Made by a program: the position numbers and the translations under genes
Assembly (NCBI GenBank): GCA_050011535.1
Contig: JBEKIX010000007.1
Span: forward strand, 6,316-70,315
Length of the DNA stretch: 64,000 nucleotides
Direction of reading: 5' to 3'
Source of the DNA: JAFNAG01 sp050011535
GTDB taxonomy: Bacteria > Acidobacteriota > UBA6911
Notes under the pieces: model-generated
Seen by the model: only the letters and a program-made list of their open reading frames with translations
Told to the model about the DNA's origin: nothing
Database searches by the model: none
Shown: one piece after another, positions 32,830-41,575 of the stretch
Layout: every line of letters begins with the position of its first letter
Position numbering within the stretch: the first letter of the stretch is position 1

Positions 32830-35031
32830 ATGATCGCACATGACCGATTTTCGAAATGGATGCCGCGAACTCTGGCCTTCCTGTTTTGCCTGACTGTGTC
32901 CGCTCTTCCCTTTCGTGCCCAGGTTCAAAAGCCTCCGGCAGGGCAGAAGACGGAGCAAGCCGCCAAGCCGATCCGCATCGGCGTAGGGTTGGTTCAGACG
33001 GACGTGACGGTCTTCGATCGCGAGAACCGGTTCGTCGACAATCTGAAGCCCGATCAATTCGAGTTGAAGGTCGACGGCGTCGAGCAGCCGATTGCGTTTT
33101 TCGAGCTTGTCGCTTCAGGAAGCCCTCATGACGAGGAGATCTGGGCCAAAGCCGAAGGCAAGCCTGTGCCGGAGCCGACCAAGCCCGCTGCAAACGCTTC
33201 CGATGCGGGGCGCACGATCCTGTTTTTTGTCGATGACTGGCATATGTCCGCTGAAGACGTCGTACACTCGCGCGCCGCTCTGGCAAGTCTCGTCGACAAG
33301 TCGATGGGCGTGCACGACCGCGCCGTAATCTTTGCCGCATCGGGGCAGCTCGGATTCCTGCAGCAGCTTACGGACAATAAGGCCGTCTTGCATGCTGCCC
33401 TGCAGAAGCTCAACTTTCAGAGCTCCGGTGTCGAGGACAGCCAATGGCCGCCCATGACGGAGGGGCAAGCATTTTTGATCGACCAAAACGACACGGATGT
33501 GATCGCTTACTTCTGTCAAGCAATGCAAGGAACAGGTTGGGATCCTGGTCGTTCTTCTTCGAGAGGCGGAGGCTGCAACCCAGGTTTGATGCAGGTGATC
33601 CACGACCGGGCGAGCCAGCTTGCAAATCTCTCTGCAGGCATCGCTGCAAGATCCTTCGCCGCCCTGCGTGATCTCGTGCGTTCATCTGCGGCGCTTCCGA
33701 GCCGCAAAGTGATTTTCTTCTTGTCGGACGGCTTCGTCCTTCAACCGCAGCGGAGTGACATCGTTGATCGATTGAGGCTATTGACCGATGCCGCGGCCCG
33801 CGTCGGAATCGTGATTTACAGCCTGGATACCCGCGGCCTCGTGGTTGGTCTTCCCGAAGCTAAGACGAAAAGAGCTGCGGATCCGGGGGGAAATCTGGCG
33901 CACAGCGCGCTCAGCGAGGTCATGACCCAGCAGGACGCGCTGAACGCACTCGCATCCGACACTGGCGGGCGATTTCTGAAAAACACCAATGCCCTCGACA
34001 CCGCTTTGATCTCAGCGTTGGCAGAAATGTCGCACTATTATCTCCTGGGTTGGCACATCGATCTGGAGAGTGTGCAGTCAGGCAAGTACCGATCTCTCCA
34101 GGTCGCCGTCAAAGATCGCCCTGATCTCACGGTGCGTTTGCGGCAAGGTCAGGTCGACTTATCGCAACTCGTCGCCAGGAATGATGACCAGGCCGGCACC
34201 GCCATGCCGTCCGCAACGGCCGGAGGAAATGAGTTGTTGGAGGCGCTTCAATCCCCGTTCGTTCTCAAGGCATTGCCGGTCCATCTCAACGCCGGACGCC
34301 TGTTCCAGTCCGACAGGGGAAATATTCTCACCATCTCGTATCTGGTAGATGTAAATGCCGCGGATTTGCTGGCTGGCAAGGAGAAGGAAGGCATCAAGAT
34401 CGATGTTTTGGGTGTAATAGCAAATAGGGATGGCAAAAGCGTGGGCGATTTCAGTGAGCATCTCTCCTGGGCCGGAGATCCGACAGGTCAAACCAGGCCG
34501 GCGAGTGAGGCATTTGCGCACAGCCGGTTTATCGTCCTTGAACCCGGAGTCTATCAAGTGCGCGTAGCCGCACGCGATCCGAGGAGCGGCCGCGCCGGCA
34601 GCGCCTGGGAGTGGATCGACGTCCCTCCGTCCACCCCGGGGAAGATCTCGATGAGCAGTGTTTTTCTGCAAGAGCAGACAACGGAGACGGTTGCGGGTCT
34701 GGATCTGGACGCTCTGAGAAAAACTCAATTCAGCGTCCGCCGCAGTTTCTCGCCGCAGTCTCAAGTGCGATTCCTGCTGAACATCTATAATTCAGCAGAC
34801 ACCGGCGTCCAGGTGCAGACGAAGATCTACCGTGGGAACCAGGTCGTCAACCAATCCCCGGCGAGGTCTTTGCAGGCTGCTCCGCAAAATGCAAACGGGG
34901 GCGCGATTTTTTTCAGTAGTGAATTGCCGCTCAAAGGCCTTCCTCCCGGCGCCTACACCCTCGAAATCACCGCAACAGGCTATTCCACGAATGCCGGCGC
35001 CACTCAGCGCATCGCGTTCTGGATTCAATAA
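32830..35031 (+). CDS. Exported VWA-domain protein, acidobacterial VWFA-related type
   Basis: 733 aa. Signal peptide (LAFLFCLTVSALPFRAQ), then the N-terminal motif of acidobacterial VWFA-related proteins (IGVGLVQTDVTVFDRENRFV and LKPDQFELKVDGVEQPIAFF), a von Willebrand A domain beginning TILFFVDDWHMSAEDVVHSR with a DxxHxS in place of the DxSxS metal site, and a long beta-rich C-terminus (VYQVRVAARDPRSGRAGSAW). The family is expanded in Acidobacteriota and its function is unknown; surface adhesion or stress roles are suggested. It stands alone between repeats B4 and B5. Supports the taxonomic reading of the window. Confidence 0.82.
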   Translation: MIAHDRFSKWMPRTLAFLFCLTVSALPFRAQVQKPPAGQKTEQAAKPIRIGVGLVQTDVTVFDRENRFVDNLKPDQFELKVDGVEQPIAFFELVASGSPHDEEIWAKAEGKPVPEPTKPAANASDAGRTILFFVDDWHMSAEDVVHSRAALASLVDKSMGVHDRAVIFAASGQLGFLQQLTDNKAVLHAALQKLNFQSSGVEDSQWPPMTEGQAFLIDQNDTDVIAYFCQAMQGTGWDPGRSSSRGGGCNPGLMQVIHDRASQLANLSAGIAARSFAALRDLVRSSAALPSRKVIFFLSDGFVLQPQRSDIVDRLRLLTDAAARVGIVIYSLDTRGLVVGLPEAKTKRAADPGGNLAHSALSEVMTQQDALNALASDTGGRFLKNTNALDTALISALAEMSHYYLLGWHIDLESVQSGKYRSLQVAVKDRPDLTVRLRQGQVDLSQLVARNDDQAGTAMPSATAGGNELLEALQSPFVLKALPVHLNAGRLFQSDRGNILTISYLVDVNAADLLAGKEKEGIKIDVLGVIANRDGKSVGDFSEHLSWAGDPTGQTRPASEAFAHSRFIVLEPGVYQVRVAARDPRSGRAGSAWEWIDVPPSTPGKISMSSVFLQEQTTETVAGLDLDALRKTQFSVRRSFSPQSQVRFLLNIYNSADTGVQVQTKIYRGNQVVNQSPARSLQAAPQNANGGAIFFSSELPLKGLPPGAYTLEITATGYSTNAGATQRIAFWIQ

Positions 35032-35067
35032 CGACGCGATGCCAGGCAAGCCCGGACGGCGCTGTTG

Positions 35068-35094
35068 CGAAATTGGTGACAGTCACCGATTTCG
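35068..35094. repeat. Family B minimal hairpin, copy B5
   Basis: A 27-bp near-perfect palindrome formed by the outer arm of family B folded on itself: CGAAATTGGTGAC and its complement around AG. It may be the remnant left by deletion of a B element's middle. Confidence 0.7.
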
Positions 35095-35166
35095 TGCGGT
35101 TGACAAGGGAACCGTATATTCACTACATTTTCGGCCTTGCGAGAGGATGGACCCTGGAGCTGGCAC

Positions 35167-37326
35167 ATGAATCAAAAACGCAACAAAGGGAAAGCCGGCT
35201 TGAGACGGGCCAAACCCTCGGCTGGACGCGGACCTGCTCCGGATCTTTTTCTGCGTCCGGCATCCAATCTCTCCGTCTCCAAAACAGCCTCGGCCCGTTC
35301 CGGGCTGGCCATTGCGGTGATGGCTTTGCTGATCGCGGCTATCGTGATCGTCTACGCTCCCGTTCGTCACTATGACTTTGTGCAGGTCGACGACCCCAAA
35401 TATGTGACCGAGAATCCGAATGTTGCCCAGGGACTCACACTCCCGGGCATCGTGTGGGCATTCACAGCGCGGCACGGCGGCTACTGGATTCCGCTGACCT
35501 GGTTGTCGTATATGGTCGACGTGCAGATTTCCGGCATGAATGCCGGCGCGCTCCATGTTACGAATGTCCTTCTACACATCGCCAATTCGCTGTTGTTGTT
35601 CGGGCTGCTTTGGAGCATGACTGGCGCGTTGGGCCGGAGCGCTTTTGTCGCCGCGCTGTTTGCGATCCACCCGCTCCACGTCGAGTCCGTAGCCTGGATC
35701 ACGGAGCGCAAGGACGTTTTGAGCACGCTCTTCTGGCTGCTGGCGATCTGGGCCTATGTCGCGTACGTGCGGCGGCCCGGGGTCGGCCACTATCTCATGG
35801 TGCTGGTCTGGTTCGCGCTGGGACTGATGGCGAAGCCGATGCTGGTAACCCTTCCCTTTGCGTTGCTGCTGCTCGACGTGTGGCCGTTGCGCCGCGTTGA
35901 CTTGGGCGCCGGGACGGCAGGCCGCTTCAAAAACGCACTCATGGGTCGCAGAACTGTCTGGGTTCGCCTGGTCCGCGAGAAAGTGCCGATGATCGCGCTG
36001 GCCGCCGTGCTCAGCGCCGTGACCTTCACGGCACAAGGAGGAGCCGTCGCCGGACTCGATGTGTTCCCGTTCGTCCTGCGCATCGAAAACGCCCTGATTT
36101 CGTACGTTGCTTACCTTGGCAAGATGATCTGGCCCGCGCACCTCGTGGTGCTTTATTCATTTCCCCAATCAATTCCTGGGTGGACTACCGCGGGGGCATT
36201 CCTGGTGCTCGTGGCTATATCCGCTGTTGCGGTGCTGGCGGCACGGCGCCGTCCCTATCTTGCCGTCGGGTGGTTGTGGTACCTGGGAACCCTGGTGCCG
36301 GTTATCGGCCTGGTACAGGTGGGACTTCAATCGATGGCGGATCGTTTTACCTATGTGCCGCTGATCGGGATTTTCATTATTGTGGCCTGGGGTGCATGGG
36401 ATCTCCTCGAGCGCGTGCCTTATCGGCGCATCGCGTTACCAGCTGCGGCAGGAATTGCAGTCCTGACTTGCACTGTCATCGCGCGGGGGCAGGTCCAGTA
36501 TTGGAAGGATAACGTCACACTCTGGACGCATGAGACTGAATTCACGCTCAACATGGACACGTATCACGCCCATATCTCGTTGGGAACCATTCTCAGAGAT
36601 CAAGGCCGGTTTGACGAGGCTTTTGGTCATTTTTCCGAAGCCATGCGTCTCAACCCCGACTCTGCGGAGGCTCAACATGAAATGGGACTCCTGCTCGCCA
36701 GGCAAGGGAAGTTCGATGAGGCCATCGCATCCTTGTTCGAGGCAGTGCGCCTCAAGGCGGACTTTCCCGAGGCCCAGAGAGACTTGGGACTGATGCTTTC
36801 TCGGCAGCGGAGGGCAGGCGAAGCCATTGATCATCTGTCCATAGCAGTCCGTCTTAAACCCGCCTCCGCAGAGTGGAACTATGAATTAGGATTGGCTCTG
36901 GAAAACCAGGGGGAATTCGACGACGCCATTGCGCATATGAGCGAGGCGGTGCGCCTAAAACCGGACCTGGCAGAAGCTCAGAACAGCCTGGGTTCGATCC
37001 TTGCGCACCAGGGGAAGGTGGACGACGCCATTGCGCACATGAGCGAGGCGGTGCGCCTGAAACCGGATCTGGCAGAGGCGCAAAACAATCTGGGGGCTCT
37101 CCTGGCAAGTCAGAAGAAATTCAGCGAGGCATTGCCGCATTTCTCCGCAGCGGTGCGCCTCAAGCCCGACTATGAAATGGCGCACGTAAACCTGGGGTTC
37201 GCTCTGGCAAAAGCCGGCAGAACCGAGGAAGCGATTCGTGAACTCAAGGAAGCGCTGCGCATCAATCCCGCCAACGACGCGGCGCGCCGCGCTGTGGAGG
37301 AAATGTTAAAACGAAGTCCTGACTAG
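35167..37326 (+). CDS. TMTC-like polytopic membrane protein with C-terminal TPR array
   Basis: 719 aa. The first 430 residues have about 11 transmembrane helices with the conserved pattern of this family: YDFVQVDDPKYVTENP (acidic luminal loop), WIPLTWLSYMVD, FAIHPLHVESVAWITERKDV and GLVQVGLQSMADRFTYVPL. Seven TPR units follow (e.g. FDEAFGHFSEAMRLNPD). The layout matches animal TMTC O-mannosyltransferases and PMT/GT-C enzymes, so a lipid-linked sugar transfer to exported proteins is plausible but unproven. TPR units 4 and 5 are near-identical in DNA. ATG at 35167 has GGAG upstream; an in-frame ATG at 35137 is less likely. Its TAG overlaps the opposite gene's stop in CTAG. Confidence 0.72.
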   Translation: MNQKRNKGKAGLRRAKPSAGRGPAPDLFLRPASNLSVSKTASARSGLAIAVMALLIAAIVIVYAPVRHYDFVQVDDPKYVTENPNVAQGLTLPGIVWAFTARHGGYWIPLTWLSYMVDVQISGMNAGALHVTNVLLHIANSLLLFGLLWSMTGALGRSAFVAALFAIHPLHVESVAWITERKDVLSTLFWLLAIWAYVAYVRRPGVGHYLMVLVWFALGLMAKPMLVTLPFALLLLDVWPLRRVDLGAGTAGRFKNALMGRRTVWVRLVREKVPMIALAAVLSAVTFTAQGGAVAGLDVFPFVLRIENALISYVAYLGKMIWPAHLVVLYSFPQSIPGWTTAGAFLVLVAISAVAVLAARRRPYLAVGWLWYLGTLVPVIGLVQVGLQSMADRFTYVPLIGIFIIVAWGAWDLLERVPYRRIALPAAAGIAVLTCTVIARGQVQYWKDNVTLWTHETEFTLNMDTYHAHISLGTILRDQGRFDEAFGHFSEAMRLNPDSAEAQHEMGLLLARQGKFDEAIASLFEAVRLKADFPEAQRDLGLMLSRQRRAGEAIDHLSIAVRLKPASAEWNYELGLALENQGEFDDAIAHMSEAVRLKPDLAEAQNSLGSILAHQGKVDDAIAHMSEAVRLKPDLAEAQNNLGALLASQKKFSEALPHFSAAVRLKPDYEMAHVNLGFALAKAGRTEEAIRELKEALRINPANDAARRAVEEMLKRSPD
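36919..37088 (+). repeat. Recent tandem duplication of one TPR unit (102 bp)
   Basis: The 68 bp from 36919 (GACGACGCCATTGCGCAYAT...) recur at 37021, exactly 102 bp (34 codons) later, with only about six silent or near-silent changes. Other TPR units of the gene are far more diverged, so this unit was duplicated recently. Confidence 0.85.
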
Positions 37327-39608
37327 CTGATTCGGCGCCGTGCCGTGGTCCTTTCCAGGTTGGTACGCGCCTCTTCAGAGTCCGGTTTTAGCCGCAGCGC
37401 TTCCCTGTACTGGGCTGCGGCCTCTGAGATGCGGCCCAATCCTTCAAGAGCCGCGCCCATGTTGTTGTGCACTGCCGAATCGTTCGGGTTTGATTTGAGG
37501 ACCTCCCGATATTGTACCAGCGCTTCCTCAAGCCGGCCTTTCCTCTGAAGAGTGATGGCGAGGTTGTAACATGCTTCGGGATACCCGGGCCGCAACCGCA
37601 AGGCCTCGCGGAACTGCGCTTCCGCTTCCGCGGCATGGCCTGTGACCTGCAAAGCAAAACCCAGGCTGTTGTGAGCCTCTGCGAGATCGGGCTTGAGCCG
37701 CAGCGCCTCCTGGTATTGTGAAATCGCTTCCTCTATGCGGCCCATTCGCTGCAGTGCGGTCCCCAGGTCGTTGTGAGCCTCCGCGAAGTCCGGCTTGAGC
37801 CGCAGCGCCTCGTGGTGCTGGACGACCGCGTCCTCCAAACGCCCCATACTCTGCAGCGTAATTCCCAGACTATTGTGAGCCTCGGGTGAATCGGGCTGGA
37901 GTCGCAGTGCTTCCTGGAACTCGGCGGCAGCCTCCGGTTTTCCCATGGCCTGGAGAATGACACCCAGGTTGTAATGGGCATCGGGATAGTCGGGATTGAT
38001 TCTCAGAGCCTCGCGGCACTCAGCCTCTCCTTCTCTTATTTGCCCGAGCTTCGGCAGGGCATTTCCGAGGTCGTTGTGCGCCTCCGCCAGGTCGGGCTTG
38101 AACCTCACTGCTTCCCGATACTCTGCCACTGCTTCCTTGAGCCTGCCCATTCGCTGCAGGGCATTTCCGAGGTTGGTATGGGCCTCGGCGAGGTCTGGCT
38201 TGAGCCGCAGTGCTTCCTTGAAATGTGCCACAGCCTCGTCGAGGGAACTATTGAGTTTCAACATGCCCAGGTTGCTGTGTGCCATCCAGCAGGAAGGGTT
38301 GCGGTCGATGGTCGTGCGATAAAGGGTTTCTGCGTCGGCATATTGGCGGCTCTGGTTCCAGGTAAGGAAAGCCAGGGGACCGCCGAGGGCGAGGATGAGA
38401 ATCGCCGCCGCAGGTTTGGCTGGGAGGGACCAGCGTTCGGCGAGGCGGGACAAGGCGGCGCCAGCGAGAGCGATCACGGGGAGGCTCGCGAGGTACTGAA
38501 AATGATCGGCAACGAAGGAGAAGCGGAAGGGGAAGACGTTGAAGAAGCCGAGCACGGGGAAGAGAGCGCCTCCAAACAGGAGGAGTGCGGCCAGGGGGGC
38601 ACGGGATCGATTACGAAGCAGCCAGAGAGAAGCGAGCAGGGCTGCTGCAGCGACGGGGTAGAGGTATAGTGACAGGGTAGACTGGCTGATGTGCCAGCGG
38701 GGGTAGATGAAGATGAGGTTAGCGGGCCAGCAGAGTTTGCCGAGGTAGAACCAGACAGCACGGCCGGCGATGAGGATGCGTTCGACGAAGGAGAAGGAGA
38801 ACTCGGCGCCCTGAGCGCCGATGAGGTTGTGTTCAACCCAGGCGGACAGGAGGCCACCTGCAGCGCCGAGGGCGAAGAAAGGAGTCAAGGGGAGGACGTC
38901 GCGGCGCAGGCTGATATGGCCGCGGAGCCACCAGAAGAGAACGAGGAGAGCGGCGGGGAGGGTGGCTGTGACGGTTTTGCTGAAGAGTGCGAAAGTAAAC
39001 AGGGTGAGAGCAATGGCATAGAGATGGCGTCGGCGGTTAGAGTCAAAGTGAAGATAGGCGAGGGCTGCGGAGAGGTAGAGGGAGCCGGAGAGGGTGTTCT
39101 TAAGTTCCGTGATCCATGCGACGGACTCAACGTGGACGGGATGGAGGGCGAAGATGACCGCTGCGAGCCAAGCGCCAGGAACCGAGAGGTAGCGGAGGAT
39201 GAGTGCGAAAAGGAAGGCGGAGAGGGCGTGCAGTATGATGTTGACGATGTGGTAGCCCAGAGGGTTGTCTCCCCAGATGGAGTGGAGGAACCAGAAGGCG
39301 GAGTGGACAACGGGGTAATACTGCTGGGTGGCGCCGAGGTCGAACCAAATGCGCCAGAGGCCGTGGGCAGACTGGAGGGTGGGGCTGGTGGTGTGGGCAT
39401 TATCGTCCCAGAGCGGACCTCCGTGCCAGGCGGGCTCGTAGGCAAGGAGGACGGCGAGCATAAGTGCGGGGAGCATGAGCCAGACCAGCCCGGGCCGAGG
39501 CGGGAGCATCTGAGGCCGCGCGCGGGAGGCGGACTGGTCTTTGGGTTGCGAGGGACTCTTATCCGGACGGTTCTGGGATCGGGACGGCTTTGTTTTCCGG
39601 GAACTCAT
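37323..39608 (-). CDS. TMTC-like polytopic membrane protein with nine TPRs, divergent member
   Basis: 761 aa. N-terminal basic segment, about 11 transmembrane helices (LWDDNAHTTSPTLQ acidic loop, FALHPVHVESVAWITELKNT, FVADHFQYLASLP) and nine TPR units (e.g. LAEAHTNLGNALQRMGRLKE). It is less similar to the other three TMTC-like proteins here than they are to each other, with HFQYLA in place of RFTYVPL. The membrane half is almost all C-ending codons, which changes near the TPR half (about 38330). The stop overlaps the convergent gene. A TTGAGT-N17-TATAAA promoter lies 9 bp before the ATG, implying a leaderless or nearly leaderless mRNA. Confidence 0.72.
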   Translation of the reverse strand: MSSRKTKPSRSQNRPDKSPSQPKDQSASRARPQMLPPRPGLVWLMLPALMLAVLLAYEPAWHGGPLWDDNAHTTSPTLQSAHGLWRIWFDLGATQQYYPVVHSAFWFLHSIWGDNPLGYHIVNIILHALSAFLFALILRYLSVPGAWLAAVIFALHPVHVESVAWITELKNTLSGSLYLSAALAYLHFDSNRRRHLYAIALTLFTFALFSKTVTATLPAALLVLFWWLRGHISLRRDVLPLTPFFALGAAGGLLSAWVEHNLIGAQGAEFSFSFVERILIAGRAVWFYLGKLCWPANLIFIYPRWHISQSTLSLYLYPVAAAALLASLWLLRNRSRAPLAALLLFGGALFPVLGFFNVFPFRFSFVADHFQYLASLPVIALAGAALSRLAERWSLPAKPAAAILILALGGPLAFLTWNQSRQYADAETLYRTTIDRNPSCWMAHSNLGMLKLNSSLDEAVAHFKEALRLKPDLAEAHTNLGNALQRMGRLKEAVAEYREAVRFKPDLAEAHNDLGNALPKLGQIREGEAECREALRINPDYPDAHYNLGVILQAMGKPEAAAEFQEALRLQPDSPEAHNSLGITLQSMGRLEDAVVQHHEALRLKPDFAEAHNDLGTALQRMGRIEEAISQYQEALRLKPDLAEAHNSLGFALQVTGHAAEAEAQFREALRLRPGYPEACYNLAITLQRKGRLEEALVQYREVLKSNPNDSAVHNNMGAALEGLGRISEAAAQYREALRLKPDSEEARTNLERTTARRRIS

Positions 39609-39617
39609 AAGCGGGTA

Positions 39618-39646
39618 TTTATATAGATCTTCGGCCTGGAACTCAA
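39618..39646 (-). promoter_or_regulatory. Sigma-70 promoter, possibly giving a leaderless mRNA
   Basis: On the minus strand TTGAGT, 17 bp, TATAAA. The -10 box ends 9 nt before the ATG at 39608, so transcription would begin at or within about 3 nt of the start codon, and there is no Shine-Dalgarno. Confidence 0.55.
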
Positions 39647-39767
39647 TGGCCGGTGATCAACCGAGGGACAGCCTGTCCCCCCTCTTGCCTGCGTGTTGGA
39701 CTCAGCCATTGATGGAAGCAGCTTTCGGGGGTTATTCTATGCCTCGCAAAGTCGTGAGACTGATCTG

Positions 39768-41498
39768 ATGAACGAAGCCAGACACTCCACGTTTGAATCC
39801 GGGACAGTGCCTGCGGCACGGCCTCGGATTCCTTTCATGGCATGGGCACTGGTCGTGTTGCTGCTCGCACTCTTCGCGGCCCAGAACCTCGTCGAGATGA
39901 CGCGCGAGTCCTGTTCCAGCGACGAGGTCGCACATCTGCCTGCCGGATACACCTATCTCCTCAAGCATGACTTTCGATTGAACCGCGAGCACCCGCCGCT
40001 GATGAAGGTGTTATGTGCTTTGCCGCTGCTGGCGCTTCATCCCAAGATTGATTTCAATAATCCTGAATGGCCGGAGGCTTCCCCCCGTTCGTCCGCGCAA
40101 TTCGGCTTCAGTTTCCTGTACGCGAATGATGCGGATCGATTGCTGTTCTGGGGAAGAGTACCTGTTGTTCTAATCGCCGTGCTTCTGGGCTTCTTTATCT
40201 TTCGTTGGGCTCAGCAGCTCTATGGTTACCCTGCGGGCTTATTTGCACTGGGGTTATTCGCCTTCTCCCCCAACATCATCGCTCACTCCCACCTTGTGAC
40301 TACGGATTTGGGGTTCTCGGCCTTCTCGACCATCTCGTTCTACTTTTTATGGCGCTACTTGAGCGACGGGAAACCGCGGTCGTTTCTCGGGTCCGCCGCC
40401 GCTATGGGAGCGGCTCTGGCATCAAAGTTTTCCGCGATATTCCTCTTTCCGGTAGCCCTGTTATTGTTGTGGATGTTTTATGGCGCGGCGCGAAACAAAT
40501 CGGATCCGGCGGCCCCGGCTCACTCTCGTGCTGGAGCCGACGACTTCAAATCCGCGGCGGAGGGAAGGGATCCACGGCACTTTCTGAACGCGGCTGCCTG
40601 GTCGCAACAGCTGCAGGTGGATCGCAAAAAAGTTTTGGCGGTCCTTGCTTTCGTCGGAATTGCAGTGATCGTAGTGCAATTGTCCTATCTCGACTCGCCG
40701 GATGTGACTCTTTACCTCAAGGGAATGCTTCAAGTCGATAAAAACTTTGATCCACAGAATCCTGCCTATCTGCACGGCAGCCTCAGCATCGGGGGGTGGT
40801 GGTACTACTACGTCGTGGCGTTTCTGGTCAAAGCCACCGCACCGTTCCTAATCCTCATTCTCATCCGGCTGATTCAACTTATAAGGGGTCGGGCAACTGA
40901 CTGGTGGCCGAGTTTGTTCCTCATTTTGCCAAGCCTCGTTCTGTTTACTGCGGTTTCCGTGTTTGCGGCCCCTATCGGGATTCGCTATGTGCTGCCCGTC
41001 TTCCCGCTCCTGATGGTGTATGTGAGCGGGGTGGCCAGGACGTTCAAAACGAGCAGGGCCGCGCTTGCGATTTGCGGCGTTCTTCTGTGCTGGCATATCG
41101 CTTCCTCGCTTGCGGCATTTCCCTACTCTCTGTCGTACTTCAACGAACTGGCCGGCGGGCCTTCCCAAGGCATTTACTGGCTGGATGATTCCAATTTGGA
41201 TTGGGGACAGGATCTCAAGGGCGTCAAACAGGTAATGAGCAGGATGGGAATAGAGTCAGTGACGCTGTACCCTTTTAATTCTTATGATAATCCGGAATAT
41301 TATGGCATCCCGATGCGCCGTCCATCCGATCGGGAATGGGCACAAATGGTCACCAGTCCGAATCCGCCGCCTCCCGGCGTTTATGTCGTGAGCGGGCATT
41401 GGGTCGCGATCATGCATGGCCTCGGGATCGATTGGGTCAAAAAATACCCGGTCATTGCTCATCTCGGATACTCGATCTACTTTTTCAGGATTTCTTAG
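39768..41498 (+). CDS. PMT/ArnT-like membrane glycosyltransferase (GT39/GT-C type)
   Basis: About 576 aa, around 11 transmembrane helices. The acidic first loop (SCSSDEVAHLPAGYTYL) and HPPLMKVL match the DE...HPP pattern of GT-C enzymes that use polyprenyl-phosphate sugars; WLDDSNLDWGQDLKGVK and YFNELAGGP near the C-terminus are typical of this bacterial branch. It probably transfers a sugar from a lipid carrier to a surface acceptor. There is no clear ribosome-binding site; the ATG at 39768 gives the expected short cytoplasmic N-terminus, but an in-frame start at 39693 cannot be excluded. Divergent from the TMTC-like gene at 39608. Confidence 0.75.
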   Translation: MNEARHSTFESGTVPAARPRIPFMAWALVVLLLALFAAQNLVEMTRESCSSDEVAHLPAGYTYLLKHDFRLNREHPPLMKVLCALPLLALHPKIDFNNPEWPEASPRSSAQFGFSFLYANDADRLLFWGRVPVVLIAVLLGFFIFRWAQQLYGYPAGLFALGLFAFSPNIIAHSHLVTTDLGFSAFSTISFYFLWRYLSDGKPRSFLGSAAAMGAALASKFSAIFLFPVALLLLWMFYGAARNKSDPAAPAHSRAGADDFKSAAEGRDPRHFLNAAAWSQQLQVDRKKVLAVLAFVGIAVIVVQLSYLDSPDVTLYLKGMLQVDKNFDPQNPAYLHGSLSIGGWWYYYVVAFLVKATAPFLILILIRLIQLIRGRATDWWPSLFLILPSLVLFTAVSVFAAPIGIRYVLPVFPLLMVYVSGVARTFKTSRAALAICGVLLCWHIASSLAAFPYSLSYFNELAGGPSQGIYWLDDSNLDWGQDLKGVKQVMSRMGIESVTLYPFNSYDNPEYYGIPMRRPSDREWAQMVTSPNPPPPGVYVVSGHWVAIMHGLGIDWVKKYPVIAHLGYSIYFFRIS

Positions 41499-41507
41499 CG
41501 CGAAGAC

Positions 41508-41575
41508 AGATTCGAAAATTCGAGATTCGAGATTCGAAATTAAGAGTATTGAATCTCGAATTTCGAATCTCGAAT
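41508..41575. repeat. Family C palindrome, copy C2
   Basis: AGATTCGAAAATTCGAGATTC... and ...GAATCTCGAATTTCGAATCTC around TAAGAGTATT. The last bases of its right arm supply the ATG (41574) that opens the next gene's frame. Confidence 0.82.

Noticed and set aside
38691..39626. Open frame of 311 codons rich in Glu/Gly/Asp opposite the TMTC-like gene
   Set aside because: Produced by the C-ending codon bias of the real gene on the minus strand; no motif or ribosome-binding site.
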